NCBI GenBank assembly: GCA_946611495.1
Contig: CAMODR010000059.1
Span: 1 to 7,120 of the forward strand
Direction of reading: 5' to 3'
DNA from: an uncultured Methanobrevibacter sp.
GTDB taxonomy: Archaea > Methanobacteriota > Methanobacteria > Methanobacteriales > Methanobacteriaceae
DNA: 7,120 nt
Shown here: positions 1 to 5,675 of the stretch, one piece after another
How positions within the stretch are numbered: the stretch's first letter is position 1
Layout of the letters: each line of letters opens with the position of its first letter
The notes under the pieces: generated by a model
Database searches by the model: none
What the model was told of the DNA's origin: nothing
The model's input: only the letters and a program-made list of their open reading frames with translations
Translations under genes and position numbers: made by a program

Positions 1-560
1 AATGAAGGACCGCAAACTTCACAGCAACTTGCTTCAGCATGATAACGTCTATCTAATGGGTTTCTATACTCCTTGTCACATTCATCGCATAATGGAAAGT
101 CGTCCATTGTAGTCTTGTCCCTATCATATGGAACATTATCAATAACTGTAAAACGTGGTCCGCAATCAGTGCAGGCATTGAATGGATATTTGTAGCGTCT
201 GTTGCTTGGATCGTTAATTTCCTCTAGACATTTGTCACAAATTGCTAAATCCGGTGGAATAACAGATGTTCCAGAAAATGAGTCTGAACTTTCTTTTATT
301 GTGAAATCATCATAATCAGAGTCAATTTCTATATCTTCAGTTCTTAGATTGTTTATTTTAGCTATTGGTGGAAGCTCGTTTTGGAGTTTGTCTATAAAAT
401 TGTCTATTTGGTCCTCTGAACCTTGTATGATTATCTCTACAACATTTCCTAAGTTTCTTACATATCCTACCAATTCTAATTCGGTAGCGATTCTATATAC
501 AAATGGCCTAAAGCCTACTCCTTGTACGATTCCTTCTACTAATACTTTAATTGACTCCAC
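1..560 (-). CDS. hypF: HypF, carbamoyltransferase for NiFe-hydrogenase maturation (N-terminal part, cut by window start)
   Basis: HypF uses carbamoyl phosphate and ATP to put a carbamoyl group on the C-terminal cysteine of HypE. HypE then turns it into the cyanide ligands of the NiFe-hydrogenase iron; the work is cytoplasmic. The 186 visible codons show an acylphosphatase domain (about residues 3-90) with the motif VQGVGFRPF, where Arg18 and Asn36 (in VRNLGN) are the expected catalytic pair. Two HypF zinc fingers follow, each CxxC-x18-CxxC: C108/C111/C130/C133 and C158/C161/C180/C183, the second with the typical [10 protein letters not shown] stretch. The YrdC-like and Kae1-like domains lie outside the window. 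I chose the GTG at 560-558 because it places five residues before the [10 protein letters not shown] strand, as expected for the family, and because GGTG at 569-566 sits 5 nt upstream. The frame stays open further upstream but has no ATG. The gene is divergent from larB, another nickel-related gene. Identity is secure; the start is moderately sure. Confidence 0.95.
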   Translation of the reverse strand, partial: MESIKVLVEGIVQGVGFRPFVYRIATELELVGYVRNLGNVVEIIIQGSEDQIDNFIDKLQNELPPIAKINNLRTEDIEIDSDYDDFTIKESSDSFSGTSVIPPDLAICDKCLEEINDPSNRRYKYPFNACTDCGPRFTVIDNVPYDRDKTTMDDFPLCDECDKEYRNPLDRRYHAEASCCEVCGPS

Positions 561-820
561 AATTCCACCATCTTTAGAGTATTTATGATTTATTTTATCA
601 GTATTACAATCCTTTGGGTAATTTATGATTATTTTTAACTTTATGTTCTTTTTTAAAGGATTAATTTATTTACAGTATAATTATAGACTTGATAATATAT
701 ATCTTTTTAAATGTTAATAACATATATATTATTAATTTATTAAATATTATATTGTTTGTTAAATAACTCAAGTATTCAAGTTAATTAAATGCTTTTTACT
801 ATTGTAGTGTATGTGATAAA
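561..820. promoter_or_regulatory. Divergent hypF/larB intergenic promoter region
   Basis: This 260-bp spacer is extremely AT-rich and must hold the promoters of both hypF (leftward) and larB (rightward). On the minus strand, a purine-rich stretch at 709-704 runs into ATATATAT (703-696), a plausible BRE/TATA pair for hypF with a leader of about 110 nt. On the plus strand, CATATATATTATTAAT at 721-736 is a possible TATA region for larB. Between them lies a perfect 13-bp palindrome, ATGTTAATAACAT (711-723), placed like an operator shared by both promoters. A Shine-Dalgarno-like GTGAT (813-817) stands 3 nt before the larB ATG. The boxes are guesses from base pattern, and in DNA this AT-rich chance matches are common. 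Confidence 0.35.
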
Positions 821-1645
821 ATGAAAGAAATTCTTAAACGACTTGCTGAAGGTGAAATTTCCATAGAAGAATGTGAAACTCTTCTTAAAGCTGAAAGTAT
901 TCGTGAACTGGATGATGTTGCTAAATTTGACAGTTCTAGAAAAGACAGGACTGGTTTTCCAGAAGCTATTTTAGCTGAAAGTAAAGATTATGATGATCTT
1001 TTAACAATCATAAAGGGATTATTTAAAGAAGAGTCTGAAGGGGAATTTGACTTAAAGGACAATATAATAATTACTCGTTTGTCTAAAGAGCGCTTTAATT
1101 TGTTAAATCATGATTTATCATACCTTTTAGAAAAAGGCATTAAGTTTGATTACAATCCTCAAGCAAGGATTCTGATTATTTATAAGGATAAATTAGTTGA
1201 CTTTAAGAAGGAATATGGTAAAATTGGAGTTTTAACAGCAGGCACATCAGATATAGCTATTGCCGAAGAGGCAAAAGTCATTGTGGAACAGGGAGGATGT
1301 GAAGTTCTTAGTTCATATGACATTGGAGTGGCTGGAATTCATAGATTGTTTCCTCAAATAGCATATATGGTTGAGCAGGAAGTTTCTGCATTCATTGTTT
1401 GTGCAGGAATGGAAGGGGCTTTGCCTTCTGTTGTTGCAGGCTTGGTTGATGTTCCTGTAATTGCTGTTCCAACATCTGTAGGCTATGGTATTGGTGCAGA
1501 TGGTAAGGCAGCTTTATATTCCATGTTACAGTCTTGTGCTCCTGGATTGTCAGTTGTTAATATTGATAATGGATTTGGTGCAGGTGTCTGTGCATTGACA
1601 ATTGCTAAAAACATTGCAAGACAAGTGGAATTGTCTAAAAAATAG
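821..1645 (+). CDS. larB: LarB, nickel-pincer nucleotide biosynthesis carboxylase/hydrolase
   Basis: LarB carboxylates the pyridinium ring of nicotinic acid adenine dinucleotide and splits its phosphoanhydride. This gives the biscarboxylated mononucleotide that LarE (sulfur) and LarC (nickel) turn into the nickel-pincer cofactor of lactate racemase and related enzymes. The 274-residue protein has the family's two parts. The helical N-terminal region (about 1-125) carries the conserved RTGFPEAILAESK stretch at 43-55. A PurE-like domain (about 133-265) carries VLTAGTSDIAIAEEA, CAGMEGALPSVVAGLVDVPV, PTSVGYG and NIDNGFGAG. C239 (in SCAPG) and C257 are candidates for the cysteine known to bond the substrate in characterised LarB; by position I favour C239. 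The ATG is supported by GTGAT 3 nt upstream. Neither larC, larE nor larA is in the window, so the client enzyme is unknown; in methanogens it need not be lactate racemase. The T-rich end suggests its own terminator. Confidence 0.93.
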   Translation: MKEILKRLAEGEISIEECETLLKAESIRELDDVAKFDSSRKDRTGFPEAILAESKDYDDLLTIIKGLFKEESEGEFDLKDNIIITRLSKERFNLLNHDLSYLLEKGIKFDYNPQARILIIYKDKLVDFKKEYGKIGVLTAGTSDIAIAEEAKVIVEQGGCEVLSSYDIGVAGIHRLFPQIAYMVEQEVSAFIVCAGMEGALPSVVAGLVDVPVIAVPTSVGYGIGADGKAALYSMLQSCAPGLSVVNIDNGFGAGVCALTIAKNIARQVELSKK

Positions 1646-1768
1646 TTTTTTTTATTTTTAATTATTTTAATTATTTTTATTATTATTATTTTATTATATC
1701 TTATTGTTTTTATTTTTTTTAAATTAAACAATTCTTATTATTTATTTGTAGTTATTAAAGGTGTTAAA
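1646..1768 (+). terminator. T-rich terminator after larB and spacer to the GNAT gene
   Basis: Directly after the larB stop the plus strand has repeated oligo-T runs broken by single A's or short TTA repeats (about 1647-1720). This is the usual form of archaeal terminators, which need T tracts rather than a hairpin. The last 50 bp would then hold the promoter of the next gene, but I see no clear TATA box there, so read-through from larB into the acetyltransferase gene is possible. Confidence 0.5.
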
Positions 1769-2401
1769 TTGATTTTTAGAGATTTTAATCCGGAAATTCA
1801 TGATATCTATAAAGTGGCTGAGCTTATTTATGATGTTGACTATAGAACCTTTGTTCATGTTTTCAAGTCAAAGGAAGAGGGTGTCGAAGCCATTAAAAAT
1901 AGATTGACTTATGAATTTGCCGAATTGGATGATGAGGATGAGAATGACTTGTTCTATGTCTTTTTTGATGATGAGGATATGGAAGAAAAAGAGATAGTTG
2001 GAATGTTTAATGGAGGAAAAGGAGTCCAACATTCTTATTTTAATGATATTATCGAGTCATTTAAGCATCTTAAGTTTTCTGAAGCATTAGGTCTTTCTAA
2101 AGTCAATTTTATGGATAAGTTTGTATTGGTTGATGTTGAAGAAGATGACTTTTACATTTGTGAATTGGCCATTTGCTCTGATAAAAGGGGAAAGGGTTAT
2201 GGCAGTGAGGCTTTAGATCAATTAATTCAATTAGCAAAGGATTTGAATTGTAAAAGAGTAGTTTTAGATGCTGACTTTAGAAATGATGGAGCTTATAGAT
2301 TATATAGTTCTAGAGGTTTTAAGGTCTTTAAGAGAAAATCCTTTGGATTTCCAGGCAAAAAAAGAGGAATGCGTAATATGGAATTAATTTTAGATGATTA
2401 A
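1769..2401 (+). CDS. GNAT-family N-acetyltransferase, TTG start, substrate unknown
   Basis: This is a 210-residue protein whose C-terminal half is a GNAT acetyl-CoA-dependent acyltransferase domain. FYICELAICSDKRGKGYGSE (128-147) is strand beta4 plus the acetyl-CoA pyrophosphate loop (R/Q-x-x-G-x-G/A seen as RGKGYG, 140-145). NDGAYRLYSSRGF (172-184) is the typical helix alpha4/strand beta6 region with the conserved tyrosine. The N-terminal 120 residues are less typical: between the first strands there is a strongly acidic stretch (about 52-76, rich in Asp and Glu) and a long insert before the FVLVDVEEDDFYICEL strand. The start is TTG at 1769, supported by AGGTG (1759-1763), a good Shine-Dalgarno 5 nt upstream; no in-frame ATG lies near. 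The substrate cannot be told from the sequence: small amine, protein N-terminus or lysine are all possible. It may be read from its own promoter or through from larB. Confidence 0.85.
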   Translation: MIFRDFNPEIHDIYKVAELIYDVDYRTFVHVFKSKEEGVEAIKNRLTYEFAELDDEDENDLFYVFFDDEDMEEKEIVGMFNGGKGVQHSYFNDIIESFKHLKFSEALGLSKVNFMDKFVLVDVEEDDFYICELAICSDKRGKGYGSEALDQLIQLAKDLNCKRVVLDADFRNDGAYRLYSSRGFKVFKRKSFGFPGKKRGMRNMELILDD

Positions 2402-2611
2402 TTCCTTTTCTTTTTAATTTTTGTTTCTTTTTTTAATTTTTTTTATTATTCTTTTAAAATTAGTTTTTTTAGAATCAGTTTCTTTTTTTTAAATTATTTT
2501 TTTAGAAATAGTTTCTTTTTTTTAAAATAGTTTTTTTTAGAAATAGTATATTTATGGATTTTTTTAGTGATGTGGTGGAAAAATCTTTTAATAAAAAATA
2601 AAGAAGAGAAA
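2402..2611. terminator. Convergent terminator region between GNAT gene and hisE
   Basis: The plus strand carries many T runs from 2405 to 2538, suited to end GNAT transcripts. For hisE, the minus strand reads T-rich from about 2606 to 2579. An inverted repeat, GATTTTT (2558-2564) against AAAAATC (2579-2585), lies between the two and may form a weak hairpin in either transcript. A 15-codon frame (2554-2601, MDFFSDVVEKSFNKK) exists here, without a Shine-Dalgarno. Confidence 0.5.
2455..2548. repeat. Three imperfect tandem copies of a 33-35 bp T-rich unit
   Basis: Each unit is TTAAAnTAG-like, then a T run, AGAAATAG (AGAATCAG in copy 1), then TTTC and a T run. The anchors lie at 2471, 2504 and 2539, giving periods of 33 and 35 bp; the third copy loses its TTTC end. 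The array sits between the convergent GNAT and hisE genes, and its T runs make it a strong plus-strand terminator for the GNAT gene. It probably arose by slippage or duplication. Confidence 0.7.
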
Positions 2612-2899
2612 TTATTTTCTTCTTCTTTCAAATTCTTCAAGTATTTCATCAAATTCAACTCCTTTATAGACTAAAAGGAGTAATGTGTGAAATATTAAAT
2701 CAACAGATTCATAAACTAAATTTTCATCGTTTTTAGAAGCTATAATAGTTTCAGCACATTCTTCACCTATTTTTTCTAATATTTTGTCTTCTGCTTTTTT
2801 ATCGCTGTCTTGCATAATATTAGAAGTGTATGAATCAATAGGAGAATCTCTACGACTTTCTAAAACTTTATAAACTTCTCTAAGGATTTTATCATCCAT
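2612..2899 (-). CDS. hisE: HisE, phosphoribosyl-ATP pyrophosphatase
   Basis: HisE hydrolyses phosphoribosyl-ATP to phosphoribosyl-AMP and pyrophosphate, the second step of histidine synthesis in the cytoplasm. The 95-residue length is normal for the stand-alone enzyme. The all-alpha MazG-like fold is shown by KIGEECAET (43-51) and [13 protein letters not shown] (64-76), which supply the Glu and Asp residues that bind the metal and the phosphates. It ends in RRRK, as many HisE proteins do. The ATG has GTGA (2907-2904) 4 nt upstream. Other his genes are not in the window; scattered his genes are usual in methanogens. The gene begins 54 bp after the CBS-ParB-like gene on the same strand with no strong terminator between, so the two are likely co-transcribed. 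Confidence 0.95.
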   Translation of the reverse strand: MDDKILREVYKVLESRRDSPIDSYTSNIMQDSDKKAEDKILEKIGEECAETIIASKNDENLVYESVDLIFHTLLLLVYKGVEFDEILEEFERRRK

Positions 2900-2953
2900 T
2901 ATTTCACTTCCTTGTGTTAATTGGTTAGTAGTTAGTAGTTTTTGTTTATTTGC

Positions 2954-3763
2954 TTATTTTTGGTTTTGTCCTGCTGTTTTAATGGTTTCAGTCAATGCAA
3001 TTAAAGGATGTTGATCATCATCAATAATGTAAATGTCATTAAATGAGTTCAATCCTTGTTTTTCAGCAGTTTTTTCCATTCCTAACTTAATGTCCTTATG
3101 GAAGTCAACAACATAGGAATCGATTTTGTCCAATCCTAATTGAACGGAAGCCACAGCTCTGTGGTGTCCATCCACTAATATGTATCTGTCTCCAGTTTTA
3201 ACTACGATTGTAGGTTCTGCCAATCCTTTTTCAAGTTCGTAGGTTCTTCCTTGAAGTTCATCAGCATAAACCCTGTCTTGTGTAGGCCTTATCTTATCTA
3301 CTGGGACGGATTCTCTAGTTAAAGTGGTTTTAATGTCATAAAGCTTTTCCATAGTTTCTCTAAATGCACTGACTTTAGTTGGGGTGGAACGTTCAATATG
3401 TGACCTTACAATATCTGTGTTGGTCATGATTCCTTTAACATGTCTATCCTTATCTACAACAGGAAGCCTTGAGATTCCGTGTCTAAACATTACTCTGGAA
3501 GCGTCGTTGATGTGCATGTCTTCTCTTGCAACAATTACCTCTTTAGACATGATTCCACTTACATATTCGGTTTCCCAGTCTTTTAATAATAAGTCGTATG
3601 CGGTAATAATTCCTACAATCTTATCGTCGTCATCGACTACTGGATAACCGTCGTGCTTTGTCTTTTTCATTAAAGCGATAACATCATCATTAAGAGCATT
3701 ATATTTTACAGTAACTACATTTTTAGTCATATAATCTTTTACTGTAGTTTTTTCCTTATCCAT
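2954..3763 (-). CDS. CBS-pair protein with a C-terminal ParB/sulfiredoxin-like domain
   Basis: The 269-residue protein has two CBS domains in tandem (about 8-60 and 68-122). They are marked by VKDYMTKNVVTV, DGYPVVDDDDKIVGIITAYDLL, VSGIMSKEVIVA and GISRLPVVDKDRHVKGIMTNTDI. CBS pairs bind adenine nucleotides or S-adenosylmethionine and usually control an attached domain. After a linker comes a ParB/Srx-fold domain (about 150-215): VPVDKIRPTQD, then LAEPTIVVKTGDRYILVDGHHRAVAS with DGHHR at 198-202. The last 55 residues are unassigned. There is no helix-turn-helix DNA-binding domain, so a plasmid-partition role is unlikely. The DGHHR form is like that of the ParB-fold free serine kinases (SerK type, SbnI), so a nucleotide-using enzyme controlled by the CBS pair is an inference. 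GGGAGG (3774-3769) lies 5 nt before the ATG, a strong Shine-Dalgarno. hisE follows 54 bp downstream. The domains are secure, the function is not. Confidence 0.88.
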   Translation of the reverse strand: MDKEKTTVKDYMTKNVVTVKYNALNDDVIALMKKTKHDGYPVVDDDDKIVGIITAYDLLLKDWETEYVSGIMSKEVIVAREDMHINDASRVMFRHGISRLPVVDKDRHVKGIMTNTDIVRSHIERSTPTKVSAFRETMEKLYDIKTTLTRESVPVDKIRPTQDRVYADELQGRTYELEKGLAEPTIVVKTGDRYILVDGHHRAVASVQLGLDKIDSYVVDFHKDIKLGMEKTAEKQGLNSFNDIYIIDDDQHPLIALTETIKTAGQNQK

Positions 3764-3814
3764 ATTATCCTCCCTTATTTATTGATAATATTCCTGTAAA
3801 AATTAGTTTTTTAT

Positions 3815-3905
3815 TAAAAAAGTAAAAATAAAAGAAAAATAAAAAGAATAATCAATTTTTCTTATTTTAACTATTATTTAACTCTCAAAATTTTGAATTA
3901 AATAA
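3815..3905 (-). terminator. Hairpin plus T-rich tract after gatB
   Basis: Read on the minus strand after the gatB stop, TTATTTAA (3905-3898) pairs with TTAAATAA (3881-3874). Nested inside is the perfect 12-bp palindrome TCAAAATTTTGA (3896-3885). T-rich runs follow at about 3866-3815. This fits a terminator for gatB and would set the CBS-ParB gene apart as its own unit. The pairing is all A/T except for the inner bases, so it is weak. Confidence 0.45.
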
Positions 3906-3931
3906 AGCTAGAATTTATTAGATTTTTATGA

Positions 3932-5287
3932 TTATTCTTCAAGCAATTCTTTTAATATTTGCACTGTTTCTTTAGGATCTGCTTTTCCTTTAGTTAATCT
4001 CATTACTTGGCCCATTAAGAAGTTTAAGGATGCTTTTTCACCATTGTGGTAGTCTTGAACTGCTTTAGGGTTTTCTTCTACTGCTTGGCGAGCTGCTTCT
4101 TTTACTTCATCGTCTTTAACAACACCAATTAAACCTAATTCTTCAGCGATTGCTTTAGGGGTTTGCTTATTGTTTGGCATTTGTTCAATGACTTTTTTAC
4201 CTGCCTTTGCAGTAATTTCCTTATTGAGTAACAAGTTGAGTAATTCAATCATATCATCTGCTAAGATGCCACTTTCTGCAAAGTCAAGTTTATTATAGGT
4301 TAAAACTCTCTTAAGTTCATCTCTCATCCATTTAGCAGCAAATACTGGGTCAACTTCTTTAGCTACTTCTTCATAACATTGTGCTAAATCAAGTTCTGAA
4401 GTAAGAGCTTTTGCAGATTCCTCATCTATGCCATATTCAGATACAAATCTTTTTACCTTGTTGTGAGGAGCTTCAGGCATGATGTCAAGGACTTTGTCGA
4501 TTTGCTCATCGCTGATTTTCATAGGTGGTAAGTCTGGATCAGGGATAAATCTGTAATCGTCAGCGTCCTCTTTCATCCTCATGGATACTGTAATCATTTG
4601 GGATTCAAGGTAAGCTCTGGTTTCTTGTTTGACTTCAACTCCTCTTTTCATAAGGTTCTTTTGTCTGATTACTTCGAAGTTTAAAGCCTTGTATGCACCT
4701 TTGATAGAGTTGATGTTTTTCATTTCCACTCTGTTTCCTCCATTGATGGAAACGTTTACGTCAGCTCTCATAGTACCTTCTCCACGAGCTCCTCCACTGT
4801 ATTGTAATACTCTGATAAGTTCTTTTAGGAAGTTACGAGCTTCTTCTGGAGAGTGCATGTCAGGTTCAGTAACGATTTCGATAAGTGGAATTCCAGAACG
4901 GTTAAAGTCTACAATACCTTTGTCTGGTTTGTATTGTCCAGGGTCTTCTTCCATGTGAATTTCTCTAATTCTTACACCATTCAATTCTCCTTCGTATCCT
5001 ATTGGTACAGAGGTTTTCTGATATCCGCAAGGTAAATCAGGGTAATCGTAGTGTTTTCTCATGAAATAAGTAAAGTTCTTATCGATTTTACAGTTAAGCA
5101 TTAATGAAATCATTAAAGCGTTTTCAATTGCCTTTTCATTAGTTGGGAAAGGTTTAGCACCTGGTTGGTTTAAGCATACTGGACAAACATTTGTGTTTGC
5201 AGGTGCTTCTTGATAGTTTGTAGGACAGTTACAAAATAATTTTGAGTCAGTTTCGAGTTGTACGTGGATTTCAAGTCCACACATCAT
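3932..5287 (-). CDS. gatB: GatB, aspartyl/glutamyl-tRNA amidotransferase subunit B
   Basis: GatB is the tRNA-binding and kinase subunit of GatCAB. It phosphorylates Asp (or Glu) on mischarged tRNA so that ammonia from GatA can amidate it. Archaea make Gln-tRNA with GatDE, so this enzyme should act mainly on Asp-tRNA(Asn). The catalytic cradle shows GLEIHVQL (4-11), the zinc cysteines C19, C21, C35 and C38 (FCNCP and CPVC), HMEEDPGQ (111-118), DFNRSGIPLIEIVTEPD (127-143) and RADVNVS (174-180). A helical domain and a YqeY-like tail that recognises tRNA follow to residue 451. Length and order are normal. The ATG at 5287 gives MMCGLEIHVQ, a start typical of Methanobacteriales. However, the only strong Shine-Dalgarno (GGAGGG, 5311-5306) is 18 nt away, and the frame is open with an ATA at 5299-5297. 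gatA and gatC are not adjacent; gatCAB genes are often scattered in archaea. Confidence 0.96.
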   Translation of the reverse strand: MMCGLEIHVQLETDSKLFCNCPTNYQEAPANTNVCPVCLNQPGAKPFPTNEKAIENALMISLMLNCKIDKNFTYFMRKHYDYPDLPCGYQKTSVPIGYEGELNGVRIREIHMEEDPGQYKPDKGIVDFNRSGIPLIEIVTEPDMHSPEEARNFLKELIRVLQYSGGARGEGTMRADVNVSINGGNRVEMKNINSIKGAYKALNFEVIRQKNLMKRGVEVKQETRAYLESQMITVSMRMKEDADDYRFIPDPDLPPMKISDEQIDKVLDIMPEAPHNKVKRFVSEYGIDEESAKALTSELDLAQCYEEVAKEVDPVFAAKWMRDELKRVLTYNKLDFAESGILADDMIELLNLLLNKEITAKAGKKVIEQMPNNKQTPKAIAEELGLIGVVKDDEVKEAARQAVEENPKAVQDYHNGEKASLNFLMGQVMRLTKGKADPKETVQILKELLEE

Positions 5288-5305
5288 ATCTACGTCTATT
5301 TTAAT

Positions 5306-5311
5306 CCCTCC
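5306..5311 (-). promoter_or_regulatory. Shine-Dalgarno GGAGGG upstream of gatB
   Basis: This is the only good ribosome-binding match before gatB. It lies 18 nt from the first ATG (5287-5285) but about 7 nt, counted from GGAGG, from an in-frame ATA at 5299-5297. It therefore bears on where gatB translation begins. Confidence 0.6.
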
Positions 5312-5406
5312 AAGGATCTTTTTAAATTAATTATTGTATTATTTAAATGAAAATAATGGTTTTTTATTATATAACTAATTATTTGACTAATTATTTATTA
5401 TTATAT

Positions 5407-5475
5407 AATATAGTACTAAATTCATATTATGTTAATTTATGTAGTATTATATTTATAAAGATTTTCTTTAAATGA
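5407..5475 (-). promoter_or_regulatory. Candidate gatB promoter with overlapping inverted repeat
   Basis: On the minus strand, GAAAATC followed by TTTATAAAT (5459-5451) resembles an archaeal BRE plus TATA box and would give a leader of about 140 nt for gatB. An inverted repeat, AATATAGTACTA (5407-5418) and TAGTATTATATT (5442-5453), has 12 bp with one wobble and a 23-nt spacer. One arm touches the TATA box, so it could be an operator or a fold at the 5' end of the transcript. AT-richness makes both calls weak. Confidence 0.3.
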
Positions 5476-5624
5476 CTTTTTAGGATTAATCAATCAAAGA
5501 TAAAAATATTATTTTTTTTAATTAGCCAATAAGAATAAAAAATAATTTTCAAGGTATTGTTTAAAAAAGATAAAAATTATTTTTATATAATTAAAAAAAG
5601 AAAAAAGATTATAAAAAATTTTTT

Positions 5625-5673
5625 ATTTTAATAAAAAAAGAAAAAAAGAAAAAATTAGGAAAAATATTCCTAA
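5625..5673 (-). terminator. Hairpin-plus-T terminator of the radical SAM gene
   Basis: Three bases after the TAA stop (5678-5676), the minus strand reads TTAGGAA (5673-5667), a 5-nt loop, then TTCCTAA (5661-5655). This is a perfect 7-bp stem, and T runs broken by single C's follow it down to about 5625. It has the layout of a bacterial intrinsic terminator, and the T tract alone would be enough for archaeal RNA polymerase. Confidence 0.7.
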
Positions 5674-5675
5674 AT

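Larger units (their letters stand above)
5318..5675. other. AT-rich spacer between gatB and the radical SAM gene
   Basis: About 360 bp with no credible gene on either strand. It holds, from right to left, the terminator of the radical SAM gene, a run of A/T tracts, and the candidate gatB promoter and leader. AAAGATAAAAAT occurs twice (5496-5507 and 5566-5577, 70 bp apart), which may be chance at this composition. Confidence 0.6.

Noticed and set aside
349..588. Plus-strand 79-codon open frame
   Set aside because: It is antisense to the HypF acylphosphatase domain, which is clearly the real gene; its translation has no recognisable features.
1483..1731. Minus-strand 82-codon open frame over the larB end
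   Set aside because: It overlaps conserved larB codons and its N-terminal part comes from the T-rich terminator, giving a low-complexity Ile/Lys/Asn run.
2554..2601. 15-codon frame MDFFSDVVEKSFNKK in the GNAT/hisE spacer
   Set aside because: There is no Shine-Dalgarno, it lies in a T-run array that yields Phe/Lys by composition, and it is too short to judge; conservation would be needed.
2924..2940. TTAGTAG repeated next to itself between hisE and the CBS-ParB gene
   Set aside because: This is a very short tandem repeat in a 54-bp spacer with no link to a start or stop signal; not enough to call a site.
3384..3647. Plus-strand 87-codon open frame
   Set aside because: It is antisense to the CBS domains and has no Shine-Dalgarno or family signature.
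4629..5035. Two overlapping plus-strand open frames inside gatB
   Set aside because: They are antisense to highly conserved GatB motifs; there are no signs of coding on their own.
5496..5577. Direct repeat AAAGATAAAAAT, two copies 70 bp apart
   Set aside because: It is low-complexity A/T sequence in a spacer with many similar A runs, so chance is enough to explain it.
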